Part shown: piece after piece, positions 33,287-45,334 of the stretch
Layout of the letters: each line of letters opens with the position of its first letter
How positions within the stretch are numbered: position 1 is the first letter of the stretch
NCBI GenBank assembly: GCA_027943245.1
Contig: JANDJZ010000098.1
Coordinates: forward strand, 50,900-114,899
DNA: 64,000 nucleotides
Reading direction: 5' to 3'
Source of the DNA: Acanthamoeba sp. SK_2022b
Taxonomy: Eukaryota; Discosea; Longamoebia; Acanthamoebidae
Made by a program: the position numbers and the translations under genes
The notes under the pieces: generated by a model
What the model was told of the DNA's origin: nothing
Database searches by the model: none
Seen by the model: only the letters and a program-made list of their open reading frames with translations

Positions 33287-33735
33287 CTGCAATATATATA
33301 TTTTTTAAGCCAAAAAATGCTTTTTTTGCCATTTCAAATTTTTATTTGTTGGGGACTTGTAGAGTATCCTTGACTACCTTGTCGACAAACGAACCGGATG
33401 CCAATAACAAATCATAAAAATTGAGATTTCATCAAAAATACTTCATGTCTGATTTTGTGTTGGGCGTCCATTTCGTGCGCCACCTTAAATTCTCACCAAG
33501 TGATACTGCTCCCTTAATAAAATCAATAGTTTCTATTTTTACCCAAGCGAGGCCAACGCCCAGCCAAGAGACAGCAACGTGCAAAGCTGGCTGGTAAACG
33601 AGAAGTGCGGTGATGCTGTTGTGGGTCGCAGGCCAGCATAGGGCTGCGCGCAAGATATCTACAAAGGGGGGGGGGGACTCTGCAAAGGAAGAATGGGCTG
33701 GATGGAAGGCAGCAAAGGGAGCCTGTGTCTGGTCT

Positions 33736-35142
33736 TCAGGGCGAGAGGAGCTCGTGGAGGACGTCCTTGAGGGTGACCACGCCGACGGGCTTCTTGGCGT
33801 CGTCCACAACGAACACGCGGTGGATCGAGTGGTCGGCCAGCAGGTTGATCACCTGCTCGAGCGAGGTCGACTCCTTGCAGACCTGCACCCTCTTCGGCCG
33901 CTGGCCCTCTGCACAAGCGCGCGCGCCTCCACCATCAGCAATGGTGGCACTCTCATGTGTGTGAGAGAGAGGGAGAGATAAGCCGCACCCTTGGTCTCCT
34001 TCTTGAGCTTGATGAGGTAGTTGTCGACCGACTGATAGAGGCGCCAGAAGAAGCGGCCGTCGGTGGACATGGCCTTGAGGTCCCTGAGAGACAGGTTGCC
34101 GCGCAGCCGGCCGGTGTCGTCGACGATGGCGACGCCGGTGACTCCCTTGTCGACCATCTGGTGGAAGGCGTCGATAGCCCGCTGGCTGACGTTGATGGTG
34201 AACACGTCGTGCAGGACGCCGTGCATCTCGCCGACGGGCGTGTTGCGCTTGTCACCGAGCAGGTGCATGTTCTGCTGGAGGAAGCGCACGACCTGGGACT
34301 GGGTGATGAGGTTCATGAGCTGGCGCTCGTCGTCGATCACCGGCACGCGGTGGAGGCTGCGCTCCTTGGCCAGCGCCTCGATGGCGTAGAGGAGCGAGTA
34401 GCCGCCCTTGACCGGGTTGAACGGGTTGCGGCGGGTGAGCGGGTAGCGCATGAGGTCGTTGACCGTCTTCTGCTTGAACTCCTCCTCGCGGTCGACCAGC
34501 TGCCAGAAGTCCTCTTCCACGTTCAGCTTGCTCTCCCCAAAGGTCTGTTGTTGACACGACATGGCCCAATGAGTAAAGAAGAGACTTTGTGGGGGGGGGG
34601 GCATGCGAAGCGCTACTCGGTTGGCTACTCGAAGGCGAGTAGAGAGCAAACGACTACGTACGTTTACTACGTAGAGCACGATGTCGGCCAGGTCGAGGAA
34701 GCCGAACCACTTGTGCTTGGTCTTCTGGAGCACGGGCACGGAGAGGAAGTTGTGCCTCACGAGGCCCCTGAACACGTCAACGACCTTGTCGGTTCGCTCG
34801 GCGATGAAGACCTTGTTATCGGGCACTCGCAGCTGCTCGGCGCGGGTGTAGATGAGCGCGGCGAGGAACTCGGCGCTGGTGCGGTGGTGGTGGCCCGCGG
34901 TGGCCAGGCCGGTGCCCACCACGCCCTTGAGCTGCACGACGGCCGCTTCGCCATCTGTCTCTGCTCACCATGTAATAATAATAACACATGAGGCGCCCGC
35001 CATGAGCACACGAGTGTAGTCTGAAGAGCGGCGGGAGGGTGGTACCCGTCCTACGGTTCTTGGCAGGTCCAGTTTCAACCTCCTTGCTGAGGCTTGCGTC
35101 AGTTGCCTCGGTAGTCTTCCTCTTCTGTCCAACGTGGCTCAT
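33736..35142 (-). CDS. Four-CBS-domain protein, SNF4/AMPK-gamma-like
   Basis: Start ATG 35140-35142 (MSHVGQKRK), after a short basic leader. Joined exons give four CBS motifs in two pairs: KVVDVFRGLVRHNFLSVPV with FGFLDLADIVLYV; SLLYAIEALAKERSLHRVPV with LMNLITQSQVVRFL; AIDAFHQMVDKGVTGVAIV with GNLSLRDLKAM; and SLEQVINLLADHSIHRVFVV with VGVVTLKDVLHELL before the stop at 33736-33738. CBS pairs bind adenine nucleotides. AMPK/SnRK1 gamma subunits have this arrangement and sense energy state. The length, about 380 residues, fits. The sequence alone does not prove assignment to an AMPK complex over other four-CBS proteins. Confidence 0.82.
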
Positions 35143-35606
35143 TCTTGTTGTTCTGAGTTCAACCTGCAGCACGCACGGCTCGGTCAGCCTTCCATTACGC
35201 GATACGCGACAAAAGGCATTGGTGCACACCTGCTTTGTGTAGCTTCTTCTTGGTGGCGGTGAGGCGGTGGCGTGATCGGTTGAGGAGAAGGGTTGGAGTG
35301 GTAGTACGCAAAGGTGACGAGGGCAAGTAGTCGTGGTACTATAAGTTGATGGCAAAACCGTTTGAACTGCCGCACCTCACCCTACACTTATGAGGCGTGC
35401 GCCACCTTAACTCCAGCGGTCATCGCGCATCAGCCATCGAATTCTCGCCTACCTGTCCGCGACCAACGGCAAATCCACTTTCCTGTCGACAAATTTTGTT
35501 TTGTGGAAACATTTGAAACGAGCACCATTTGTGCGCAAAAAGGGGAACATCAAAATTGAATTGAAAAATGAATACATGTGTGTGTGGTGTTGTGCGTGGT
35601 TTGCGT
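35143..35606. other. Intergenic region
   Basis: Lies upstream of the CBS gene and downstream of the histidine kinase. A possible 5'-UTR acceptor (ctgcag on the minus strand) lies about 20 bases before the CBS start. No gene is seen. Confidence 0.5.
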
Positions 35607-38600
35607 CTACTTGGGGTTGAGCAAACCCAGGGCCTCCATCTTGGCCGGCACCAAGTGTCGCAGCTTCTCGAGGAGGGCCCTATCCTGCACCGGCTTTCCG
35701 ATGTAGTCGTCCTGTTGCCATAGCGAGCGTGGTGAGCAGGCGAACAGGCGAGGCAACGATCCAACGAGAGAGAGAGAGAGAGGCTGCCCCTCTGCCAAGG
35801 GCCGTACCATGCCAGCGTCGATGCACTTTTGCCGGTCCTCCGGCATCACGTTGGCCGTGAAGGCGAGGATCTTGTTGCGGGGCTTGTTGGTCTGCGCCTC
35901 CACCTCGCGGATGCACCGCGTGGCCTCGTAGCCGTCCATCAGCGGCTGCCGACCAGGGAAGCCACGTCAGCAACTCACAGCACAGCGGCGGGCGACGACG
36001 AATGAAGAAGAAGATGATGATGATGATGAAGAAGAAGAAGAAGGCGTACCATCATACAGTCCATGAGGATGACGTCGTACATGACGGCGCCCTCGTTCAA
36101 CATGGAGGCGGTCACCTCCTCCACCGCCTGCTGGCCGTTGTTGACGATGTGGTAGGAACAGCCCTTGACGTACTTGTCCAGCACTTTGGTGAGGACCTTC
36201 TGGTTGATGAGGTTGTCCTCGACGACGAGTATGCGCAGCCGCCGATCGTGCACCCGCTCCCTCTGCGGATGCGTGCCCTCGCGCTGCCGCCGCCGCATGC
36301 CCTCCTCGATGGTGGGCTTGTCCTTGCAGGCGCCGCCGCCGCCCTGCTCGCCGCCGCGATTGGAATTGCGGTCGATCGACACCTCGGCGGCCTCGAGCAG
36401 CATGGCCGAGGCCACGCCGGAGGGGGCGAGAAGGTCTCCGCTCACACACCGCTCCTCGCCCAGCGTGGCCCGCCGCTTGCTGTCCGACTCCTCGCCGGAA
36501 TCCGACCGCTCGCTGTGGTCGCCCGATCGTCGCCACTCGGGCCGCCTGTTCTTCTTCTTCTTCGTTGTCGCCTCCGTCGTCTCGGTCTCGGGCGCCTTGC
36601 TCCCGCCGCCTCCGCCTCCCTGCTGCTGGTGGTGGTGGTTGCGCTGGCGCGGGCTCTGGTAGTGCTGCGGCGGTTGCTGCGGCGACGCGCGCGGCCCGAG
36701 GATCTTGAGGGCCTGCACGTCGCCCGACCACCGCTTGCCATCGCCGGGCTGCTGCTGCTGTTGGTGGTGGTGGTGGTGCAACTGCTGATGCAATTGCTCG
36801 GTCCGCAGCTTTTCGTCGGACTTGCGCCGGACCTCCTCGTAGGAGAACAGGAGGTGCTGCTGGTTCGATTGCAAGTATTCGGACAAATCAAATTCCGACC
36901 CTGTTCGCGCAATAAATAAATAATTAAATAATTCAATAAACAAAAATAATAAAAAATAAGACATCAGATGCGCCGACGTTACCTGATCCGTGCTTTCGCG
37001 CGCTGGGCAGCTGGTGAGAGAACCGCCGACGCAGCCGCTTGATGAACTCGTCCTCCTCGACGCTGCTCCTCCTGGCCTCGACCCGTGATCCTTTGGAGCT
37101 GCTCCTTCGCCTCTGGCTCTCCATTCGCCACCACGTGCCATCGAGCAGGTCCCTGAACACATTCCTGTTTGGGGCACCGGGAGGGGGGCAGAGCAGAGGG
37201 TGAGCCCACAAAGAGAGAAGCGAAGAACGCGAGATCGTTCATACTTGAGCTCGTTCTTCTTGATGGGAGTCGTGAGCGACCCGTCGATTCGCTCGTTCTT
37301 GAACAGGCAGGCGACCTTGGTCTTTTCCAGCAGCGGCGATATGAGCACCAGGAAGGGTCGCGCCTCCATCAGCCGGTCCTCGAACCGTATCCGCCGCTTC
37401 CTGTGGTCCAGTGTGGTGCGTCAGTCGGGTCGCGTCAGGTGCGGCCCACGCTGTGCCAAGGGAGGGGGAGGGGAGGTCGCATGCGTTACCTGCCCTCCTC
37501 GGAGCTCTGCTTCTTGGCCGGCGCCTCCGCGGTGGCACTGTTTGCCGTCGCTGCGGTCGCGGTCGTTGAGGAGGCCTTCTTGGTCGCGGTGGGGCTCCCC
37601 GTCGACTTTTTCCGGCCGCTGCTCTTCCTCCGCTTCCCGCTACCAAAGCGTCGCGCCATCCCCGAGCCGCCCTGGAAGATGAGCCCGCGCAGGTACTGCA
37701 GGGAGGGCGAGTTCTTGCGCTCGGCCGTGCCGTACTCGCTCTCCAGATGCTCGTAGAACTCGAGGTCCATCACGACGGCGTCGAATCGCGGCTGGTAGCT
37801 GGCGGGCACCTTGGCCGACGACGATCGGTCATCGGCGCTGCTGTCCTCCTCGCGCTCCTTGGCCTTGCCGACGGTCGAGCCGTCGTCGTGACCGGCGCAG
37901 CCGCTGCTGCCGTCGTCGTGGTCGCTCTCGCAGGCGGCGTCTCTCTTCTGGCCCTCCTCCATATGGGCGAGCAGCTGCAGGAAATTGTCGTCGTAGATGT
38001 CCTCCACCTCGATGACGCCCCAATTGCCGAGCTCCTGCTGCTGCTGGGCCAGGAACGCGTCGCCGCTGCCGCTCATCGCCATCGCGCTCTCGTCCGTCTG
38101 CTCTTCCTTGGCCTTGGGCGCCTCCTCGTCGAGCGACTGCGTCGACGCCAGGGGCGCCGACGAAGAGATCGGCCGCTCCGGCGTGACGTCCCACTCGCCC
38201 GACGGCGCATCCGTCGGCACCGACGACGCCGGCGCCGACAGCGAGGAGGGCGCCGCGCGTAAGGTGGGCTCGGCTTTCATCTCCTCGATGAAGGCGTGCA
38301 GGTAGCTCAGCACGATCGCGCGGAACGAGTCGTTCTTGAGGCACAGCAGGATGAACTTCTTGCCGCTTCGCCGCATCTCCTCATATGAGGAGTAGAAGCG
38401 GAGCATCGGGAAAATATTGCCCTGTGGTCCGCTCCCCGTGGCTGCTGCGTGCTGGCCCAAACCGGTCTGGTCGTCGACGAACTCGCCGCTCTCCGAGTAC
38501 ACCAGGCCGCCGTGCGATTCGTAGGCCCTCTCCCAGATCCAGTCGCTCAGCTTGATGCCGACGTTCACCTTCCGCCTGTTGACGCCCAACAGCGCGGCCC

Positions 38601-38655
38601 GCTCGCCCGACGACAGGCCCTCTAATCCGGCAGCGAGCTGCTTCTGCCGCTGGTG

Positions 38656-38689
<34 letters not shown>

Positions 38690-40712
38690 GTGTGCTCCCT
38701 CTGAAGCCGATGCTCTTCCAAACGTCGCACGCCGTCCACTTCGCCGCTCTCTTCGCCCGGAGGCGACACGCCGCCGGGCCCGGGAGGCGATCGCACGATG
38801 TCGACCTCGGCGCTGTCCACGGCCGCGACCGTGATCGTGTCGTCAGAGCATCGAAGCCTTTCGCTTTCCTGCAACGCGCGCCACCAGTCAGCCCACATAC
38901 GGCATGATGGTCGCGGGGGGGGGGGATGACGAACGTCAAGTATCTCGAGGTCCACGTAGGCCGTGAACACGCTGCCCAGGCCCACTTCGCTCTCGATTTC
39001 CATCAGACCGCCCATGGTGGTGATGATTCGGTTGCACAGCACGAGGCCCAGCCCTGTGCCACCGTACCTGCACAAACGGAAACGACGCGCGGAGTCGGTG
39101 CCACTGCCGGCGATGCAAAAGCTGATGGGAAAAGCGGGAAAGGGAATGGCCGGCGGGCTCTACCGTTTGGACTGATCGACTTGGGTGAAGGGCTGGAACG
39201 ATCGCAGCGACGCCAGGCCCTCGGGCGATATGCCCACGCCCGAGTCCACGATGCTCAGCTGGAATGTTTCCTTTCGGGGCTTACCGCGCGGCGACCTGTT
39301 AATTGGCCGGTCTGGCGGCGATCGTCGGGAAGTGATGAGTCGATGGTAAATCGAAAGAGAACGAACAACGGCCTACGCATTCCGGAGCTGGATTGAGAAC
39401 TGAGGTTTGGGGGGGGGGGTAACGAACCATAGGCGGGAGCGACGATGAGCTTGACCTCGCCCACCGAGGTGAACTTGATGGCGTTGTTGACGAGATTGAG
39501 CATGACCTGAGCGAGTCGGCCTGCGCAGATACCGAGTCCAAATGGGTGAGCGATACCTCCCACATACAACCTGTTGAACAAGAAGGCGCCAGCGCACCCG
39601 GATCACCGCGGACATAGGTCGGGATGCTGGTGTCCACGTAGCAGACCAGCTCGATGCCCTTCTTCTGGGCCTGGAGCACCAGCACGTCGCACACGCTCTC
39701 CACGCACGCCTGGAGGTCGAAGTTGAAGTTCTTGAGCGACACCTTGCCCGCCTCAAGCTTGCTAAAGTCCAAGATGTCGTTCACCTGGTAAAGACGGAGC
39801 GTCGGAGTGAGATCAAGCCTATACATGGAGGCGAGACGAGGCGAGATCGCGAACGTACGATGCCCAGGAGGAGCGTGCCCGATGCGCGCACAGTGTTGAC
39901 GATATCCCGCTGGTACGGTGTGAGTGTGTCGTCATCGGAGAGCAGTGTCGTCAGCGTGATGATGCCGCTCAAGGGCGTTCGTATCTCGTGAGACATGCCT
40001 GCGAGGGAATCGGCCACAGAGGGTAAAAGCGTCGGTGAGTCGCAAGTAAAGGAAGGCTCGAGATGCGCCATTCAACACGAGAGGGTTCTCATCAGAGTTG
40101 CAGGAGAAAAGACATATCTCTACACACCTGCAAGGAAGGACGACTTAGCCTGGGCGGCCGCCTCTGCCCTCTCTTTGGCGAGGATGAGCTCCAGCTGCTC
40201 GGGCGGCATGGGCAGAGCCTCTGCGCTCTCGTCCTTCGAGGTGTCCTTCTTCTCGTTCTGTGTAGAGCGAGTGAGCATGGTGGATCAAGAGAGGGGTGCA
40301 GGCAAAAGCTTTTTCTCTGCTCTTGAGAGGCGGCATGCACCGTCTTTGAAAATTGCTTCCACGACGTGGCGGCAGTCTCGGTATCGACGGCCTTGACGAA
40401 GAGGTTGTTGTTGGCATCGAGCATGAGGCAGACGGTCCAGGGGCCCAACGAGATGCAGGGGGTGTTTGCAGAAGAGGAGCAGTCCGGCGACCCGTCGGCA
40501 CAAGGGACCAGGTCGAAATCATTTGTCACCTCAAATGCAGCTGTGAAGGCCCCGGCTGGGCTTAAGATGAAATCGTCGATGCAGCTGGTGGTGCCTACTG
40601 TCGATTTAATCGCAATTGGTGAGGTTCGGCGATGGGAGGCAGTCGCCAAAGGCTCACCATCGTCCTTTGAGGGGACAGGCAAGGGCTGGGGTAGAGGTGG
40701 AGGCCTTTCCAT
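35607..40712 (-). CDS. Hybrid histidine kinase with degenerate and canonical receiver domains
   Basis: Start taken at ATG 40710-40712 (MERPPPLPQPLP). The open frame extends to 40994, so a longer N-terminus is possible. The order is: a non-sensor N-terminus; the HisKA H-box MSHEIRTPLSG (about 39970-40005); HATPase_c with NLVNNAIKFT (N box), DSGVGI (G1), FQPFTQVD (F box) and GGTGLGL (G2); a Gln-rich spacer; a long Ser-rich region that includes VVMDLEFYEHL and SLTTPIKKNEL, as in a receiver that has lost its phospho-Asp pocket; then a canonical receiver RILVVEDNLINQKVL with phospho-Asp in DVILMDCMMPLMDGYEA and lysine in DDYIGKPV. It ends at stop 35607-35609. Such kinases relay phosphate His to Asp to a shuttle HPt protein. 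No transmembrane or PAS domain is visible, so it is probably a cytosolic sensor. Confidence 0.85.
38655..38690. repeat. CAG/CTG tract encoding poly-Gln in the hybrid kinase
   Basis: A run of GCTGCT on the plus strand gives about ten Gln codons in the spacer after the kinase domain. Confidence 0.85.
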
Positions 40713-41347
40713 CTCTCCACCCACAGCCTTCTTCTCCTTTCCTCTCGTCTTTTCCAAGTTGATGGTCCTCGCCTCCTTCCCTCCTTCCTTTTGTTTACGT
40801 TTCAATTTGAAGCAAATTGAAAGAGTAGTGAATGAAAAGGTTGCTGAATTCCTTGCACGCGGCGAGATTCGCTTTTTGTATTCCTCCTCCTTCCGATTAT
40901 CAAACGGCAATCGTTGCTGCACGTCTCTGAGCTTGAAGGCGTCAAGATGTGGCGTATTGCACCACCGGGAACGTTTTCTCTTCCAGCCACACACCTGGAA
41001 CTGCAGAGCGCAGATAGAGATATTCTAACTATCCGTGGCGCATATCCTAGCACATTCTTTCAATGTGTCGTAGTAACGTATCTCACCGTGTTGCTCCATA
41101 TGTGCTGTTGTCATGGTTATCCCTCCATACTGCACAGCAACGTCAACCACGTGGAAAAGCATGTGACGCACGGGTACGCCCCTAAAAGCACAAAATCGCA
41201 CATGTTTGCTCCCCTTTTGGGAACACTACCACGCAATCGGAAAAGGCTGTAGGTATGTTCTTGTTGAAAAGACAAAAGAAACAGAAACCCTCGCTGCTGC
41301 CTGGCAGCAGGCTGTTACAGACTCTAAAACATGTTGCTGTCTCCCAG
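40713..41347. promoter_or_regulatory. Intergenic region / histidine kinase 5' region
   Basis: Lies between the tyrosine aminotransferase stop and the kinase start, both on the minus strand. It contains an open extension of the kinase frame up to about 40994. No separate gene is recognised. Confidence 0.45.
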
Positions 41348-43204
41348 CTACTCTTGCTTCTTGGCGTGCCGGCTACAGAAGCGGGCCAATCGCTCACAAA
41401 CGATTCGCAGCTTGGGAAGCGTGGGGCAGATGACCTGGACAGAGCCACGCGTTGCACACACGTCAGCAAACACGAGCCTCGTGTTCGCAGGAAACGAGGA
41501 GGGTAGTACCAGACGAACAAAATTGGGGATCTGGAAGATGGCCCCAGGAAGGACGAGGACGCATTCCTCGGCCAGAAGCTTCTGCGTGAACTCCACATCG
41601 TCCTTGATGTCCTCAAACTTCTCCACCTCAATTCCCATCTGATGTAGAGGAAGCGCGTGAGCGAGAGCCCCGACAGTGCGAGAGGGCGAGGACCGTACCA
41701 TTACATACATGGCCCCGCTGGGTTTGATAACCTTGAGGCCCGACACGTTGGCGAGCTGCTCGACCAGCAGGTTGGCGTTGTCCTCCAACTGCGAGAGCGA
41801 GTGCTGGTAAAACTCCTCGGGCGTATTATGCAGCATCTGCGGCAGCACACCCTGCACTAGCGTGTTCGGCCCCAGAATGAGAGTGGTGAGCCTGTTCAGG
41901 CCTTGCCTGACCTCCTCCAGCAGGCCGTTCCTATCGTGCACCTGGATCCAGCCGACTCTGTGAAGAGAAACAGACACAGGGAGCCATCATTTAGTCGAAT
42001 CGTGCGCAACGGTCGATGAACGAGCACACAAGCCTACCTCCAGCCTGGAACCAGGTATCGCTTGGCGATGCCGCCCACCACAAGCACGGGAACGTTTTCA
42101 CTGATGCGGCCGAAAGACTCGAACTTCTTGCCTGTGGAATGGGAAGTTAGCATGACGCGCGCAAGCACACATAGCACAAAGAGGGGCCGCGTGTGGTCTA
42201 ACCTGAGCTCGGGAACACCATGTCGTAGTAGACTTCGTCAGAGATGACAGGCAGCTGATGCTTCTCGGCGATCTCCAGGATCGCTTTGATGTGCTCGCGG
42301 GAGAACACGGAGCCACATGGGTTGGACGGATTGTTCACCAGAATGACCTTGGTTCTCCCATCGACCAACGAGCTCAGCTGCTCCAGATCTACCTCCCACT
42401 CCCTTTCCGGCTGTAGACGAGAGAGAGAGAGAGAGAGAAGGGGCTCGTAAGAATCATCGGTCACTGTAGACTTCAAGCTTCACTGACGACTTACCACCAA
42501 GTTGTAGTGCTTCCACTTGACGTCCAGGTGCTCACAGATGGTCTGGTAGAGGGAGAAGCCTGGTCGCGGCAGCAGGATGTTATCGCCGGGGTTGCAGAAG
42601 GCCTTGATGGCGATCTCCAAAGCTCCGGAGCAGCCGCTCGTCAGGATGATGTCGCTCTCTCGCAGAGGCGACTCCTTGCTGGTGAACTTCTGTGCTACAG
42701 CTCTCTTGGCCTCTGCGAATCGCCAGGTGCAAAAAGTGTGAGCCCACAAATCAAAACGTAGTGCTAGCAAACAAGTGAGATTAAATTTGTCAATTAATTG
42801 GGGAAAAAAGTAAATGCCATCAAGAGTGAAATCGTTGTGCCGGCGGATGGCTTGGGTTGGAGTGGAGTACCGGAGCTGCCAGCAGAGTGGACATAGCCAT
42901 GGAAGCTGCGCAGGGGCGAGTCCACAACCTTTTTGAGCTCCTCTTTGACAAATGGATGGACAGAGAGGTTGTCATATACCGTGGGGTCGCCTGTTGCCCC
43001 CCGTGTGTGAGATGAAAGATGCAAGATCTAAAGAGCGGCGATTGAAGCAAAATCTTGCGCACCAATGGAGAGATCAATTATTTCCTTCTCGGGATTTTCT
43101 GGCATCTTGATGGTCTCAAGAAGAGCTCGAATGGGGTTGGTCATCCGCAACGAGGAGACGGAGGCGCGTATAGGCTTCCATTCAGGCTTCACGGGCGATT
43201 GCAT
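41348..43204 (-). CDS. TAT: Tyrosine aminotransferase (class I PLP)
   Basis: Start ATG 43202-43204 (MQSPVKPEWKPIRASVSSLR), preceded by an A-rich leader. The protein follows animal tyrosine aminotransferase block by block: LSIGDPTVYDNL (across an intron), SGCSGALEIAIKAFCNPG, LLPRPGFSLYQTICEHL, VNNPSNPCGSVFSREH, VISDEVYYDMVF, the PLP lysine in GGIAKRYLVPGWR (lysine codon 42061-42063), LGPNTLVQGVLP, LKVIKPSGAMYVM, MGIEVEKF and VEFTQKLLAEECV. The last intron lies within FVRLVICPTLPKL, and the stop is at 41348-41350. It transfers the amino group of tyrosine to 2-oxoglutarate, the first step of tyrosine breakdown. Length, about 415 residues, is normal for the family. The shorter N-terminal tail suggests a cytosolic enzyme. 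Confidence 0.93.
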
Positions 43205-43690
43205 ATTTTTGACCTCCGGATGTATGTTTGTGCAGAGATTAGAAGGGAATAGTGATCTTACGGCGGTTGCTGATTTCCTGTCGTGCGTTCAGATTCAGTC
43301 CGCAAGCGCCAAACGCTCGTGGTGTGTTGAGAAGTGTTGGGCTCCTTCTCTCTGTGGGTGCGATACGGTGGGATCGCCGTTTTCGGTCTCCTCCGTGCCG
43401 GATTATTCCGGTGAAAAGGCATGCGTTGGTTGGCTAACATTCTCAGGGTGCTCTGCGTTGTTTGGATATCTTACATGTAGGAATGTACAGCTAGATAAAA
43501 CAACGCGGGAATGCCACACCAACGGACCGCTTGCAAGCGGTTTAGGCGCGAAAACGGCGGTCGTTGCAAGTTCTTCGTGGTGGGGCAGAGTAGAGTAGCG
43601 CATGAGTAAGGAACTAGCATCTTCCATCCAATTGCGATGTTTTCCAAGTTGTTAGGGATCTTCAGCACACCTTCCGAACCAGCTGCCAGC
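43205..43690. promoter_or_regulatory. Intergenic region upstream of tyrosine aminotransferase
   Basis: Holds the aminotransferase promoter and probably the 5' end of the plus-strand coiled-coil gene. Plus-strand open frames (about 43065-43598) have no recognisable domain. Confidence 0.4.
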
Positions 43691-43851
43691 GATGTACTTC
43701 CGCCCACTAATTAATCACATTCGAACAAGTGTGCTAAGGGTTCGTTCTCTTCCAGAAGAACAGCCTTCTGGAAAGGCGAAGGAAGAGGCTGCACACGAGA
43801 CAGTGGCGCGAACATAAAGACACGCGAAGGCCGCTCGGCTCAATAGAAAAC

Positions 43852-45046
43852 TTGCCGCAAGGTGTCCCATCGAAGAAGGCGTTCGAAGCAAGACTTCACC
43901 AACAGCATGATCGCGGCCTCGAGATCGCGGCCGACGTACGCAGGACGGTGGTCAGCGCCTCTCCGCGAGCAACTTATGGCAGTGACTCTACACCAGAGGG
44001 ACGCGAGGCCGTACGGCTAGTGTGGGCTGAAAATCGAACGCTAAAGAAGAGAATCCACCACCTCGAGGACGAACTGGCGCAGTACAAGAGTCATACTGCC
44101 GATGAACTAGCGCGCTGTCGGAAGCAAATCGAAGGATTGTGCGAGAAATTGGCGCTAGCCGAGCCTCCTGCGAAGCGATCAAGAACTAGAGATGAAAACG
44201 AAGAGAAAGAGAAGTACAAGCGATCAAAGCCGGGACTCATGAGCGGCTTCAAGAAGGCGAAGGCAGAGAAGGTGAAGGAGGAAAAGGCGAGTAAGAGATC
44301 AACAGCCAAGAAGGCCAAGACAAGCGAAGCCGTCACCACTCGAGTGGTGCCACTCGCGTGTGTGCCTCCGCCTCCCGCTCCTCCGCCCATGGTCGTAGTT
44401 ACCGAGGTATCGACACGCTCTTGCCTTGCTTTCCTTGCACGTCTGCTCACGCGTTGTCGCGTCTCTTCGTCTTTACGTTTAGGCTAGCGCTACGGGTGCC
44501 GCTTCTCTTGGCGAAGCGAAGAAGAATCTCAAGAGGAGGGCTCCCATGCCCGACGACAAACAACCCGCGCGAGTACGGTGTCCATCTGTCGTGGTGATGG
44601 TGTTACTCTTCACCTCATACCTGCGCTCTCCTCTCTATAGCCGGTTTCAGGCTTGCCGCCCTCGTTCTCGCTCAACGAAGTGCTCCAGACTAGGAAGGCA
44701 CTAAGGCCAGCCACGTACGCCTACTGCTGATATGAGACTCTTGCAAAAGAAGAGCAGCGATTTACATAGATTGCTCACCTGAACCCATGGCCCTCTCCTT
44801 CTGACAGGATGCGACCGAGACCGGTGAAGCAACCTGACCAGGACGAGTTCAGAGCGGCGCTTCTAAAGAAGTTTGAGAACGTCGCCATCTACAGCCCGCT
44901 GGTCCCTACGCTCGTAGACTGCAACGGTATATTTCCCTCGCGGTCGTGCGAGCTTGCCTCATGATGGTGCAGGCCAGGCTTAAGTCTCCCTCTGCTTTGT
45001 TTCCCAGACTCGTTTGCCGAGCCCGTTTCGCCTTACCGAGCGTAAC
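43852..45046 (+). CDS. Basic coiled-coil protein with Lys-rich middle, 5' end not fixed
   Basis: I do not recognise this gene. The first large exon (to about 44406) has no in-frame ATG near its start, so an upstream exon is expected (possible ATG 43691). It encodes a coiled coil (AENRTLKKRIHHLEDELAQY and ELARCRKQIEGLCEKLAL), then a Lys/Arg-rich nuclear-type segment (KKAKAEKVKEEKASK) and a Pro-rich stretch (PPPPAPPPM). Downstream small exons join in frame: KKNLKRRAPMPDD, SLNEVLQTRKALRP and EFRAALLKKFENV, ending FAEPVSPYRA at 45044-45046. The FRAALLKKF helix looks like a short binding motif, perhaps of the actin/WH2 kind, but that is a guess. Confidence 0.6.
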
Positions 45047-45334
45047 CACCACGTCGATGAACGGGATCAGCATCAAGTCACGGTGCTCGACCACCAAGCA
45101 GCCGCTGAAGAAGGAGCAGTCGTTTCTGTACATTCACACACACTGCGTTGTCTTCAATAGATGGAGGCGCAAGCAGGACACACACCACACGAGCACATAG
45201 CTTCAGCTTGCTGTCTTCTCTTTCGAACAAGCCTCCCCTGTTTCAAGATAAATAGCTGGCCCAGGGAAGATAGCCTCTTCACTGCCTCCCTCGTAGTTGT
45301 ACACATGCGTAGGTTTCCCTCTCTTCGCACAGCT

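Larger units (their letters stand above)
31978..33514 (+). mobile_element. Internally deleted transposon E3 (plus orientation)
   Basis: The left end AGGGAGCAGTATGGGCTGAAAAT resembles the E2 left end. The right end near 33505-33515 carries the inverted form ACTGCTCCCTTAA. The coiled coil and zinc-ribbon parts of the transposase are present, but the catalytic blocks are missing. The C2H2 gene follows at once, so E3 is a deletion derivative. Confidence 0.6.

Noticed and set aside
36002..36919. Leu/Val-rich plus-strand frame resembling a membrane protein
   Set aside because: It is the antisense of the histidine kinase receiver and Gln/Glu-rich exon; the sense frame has clear receiver motifs.
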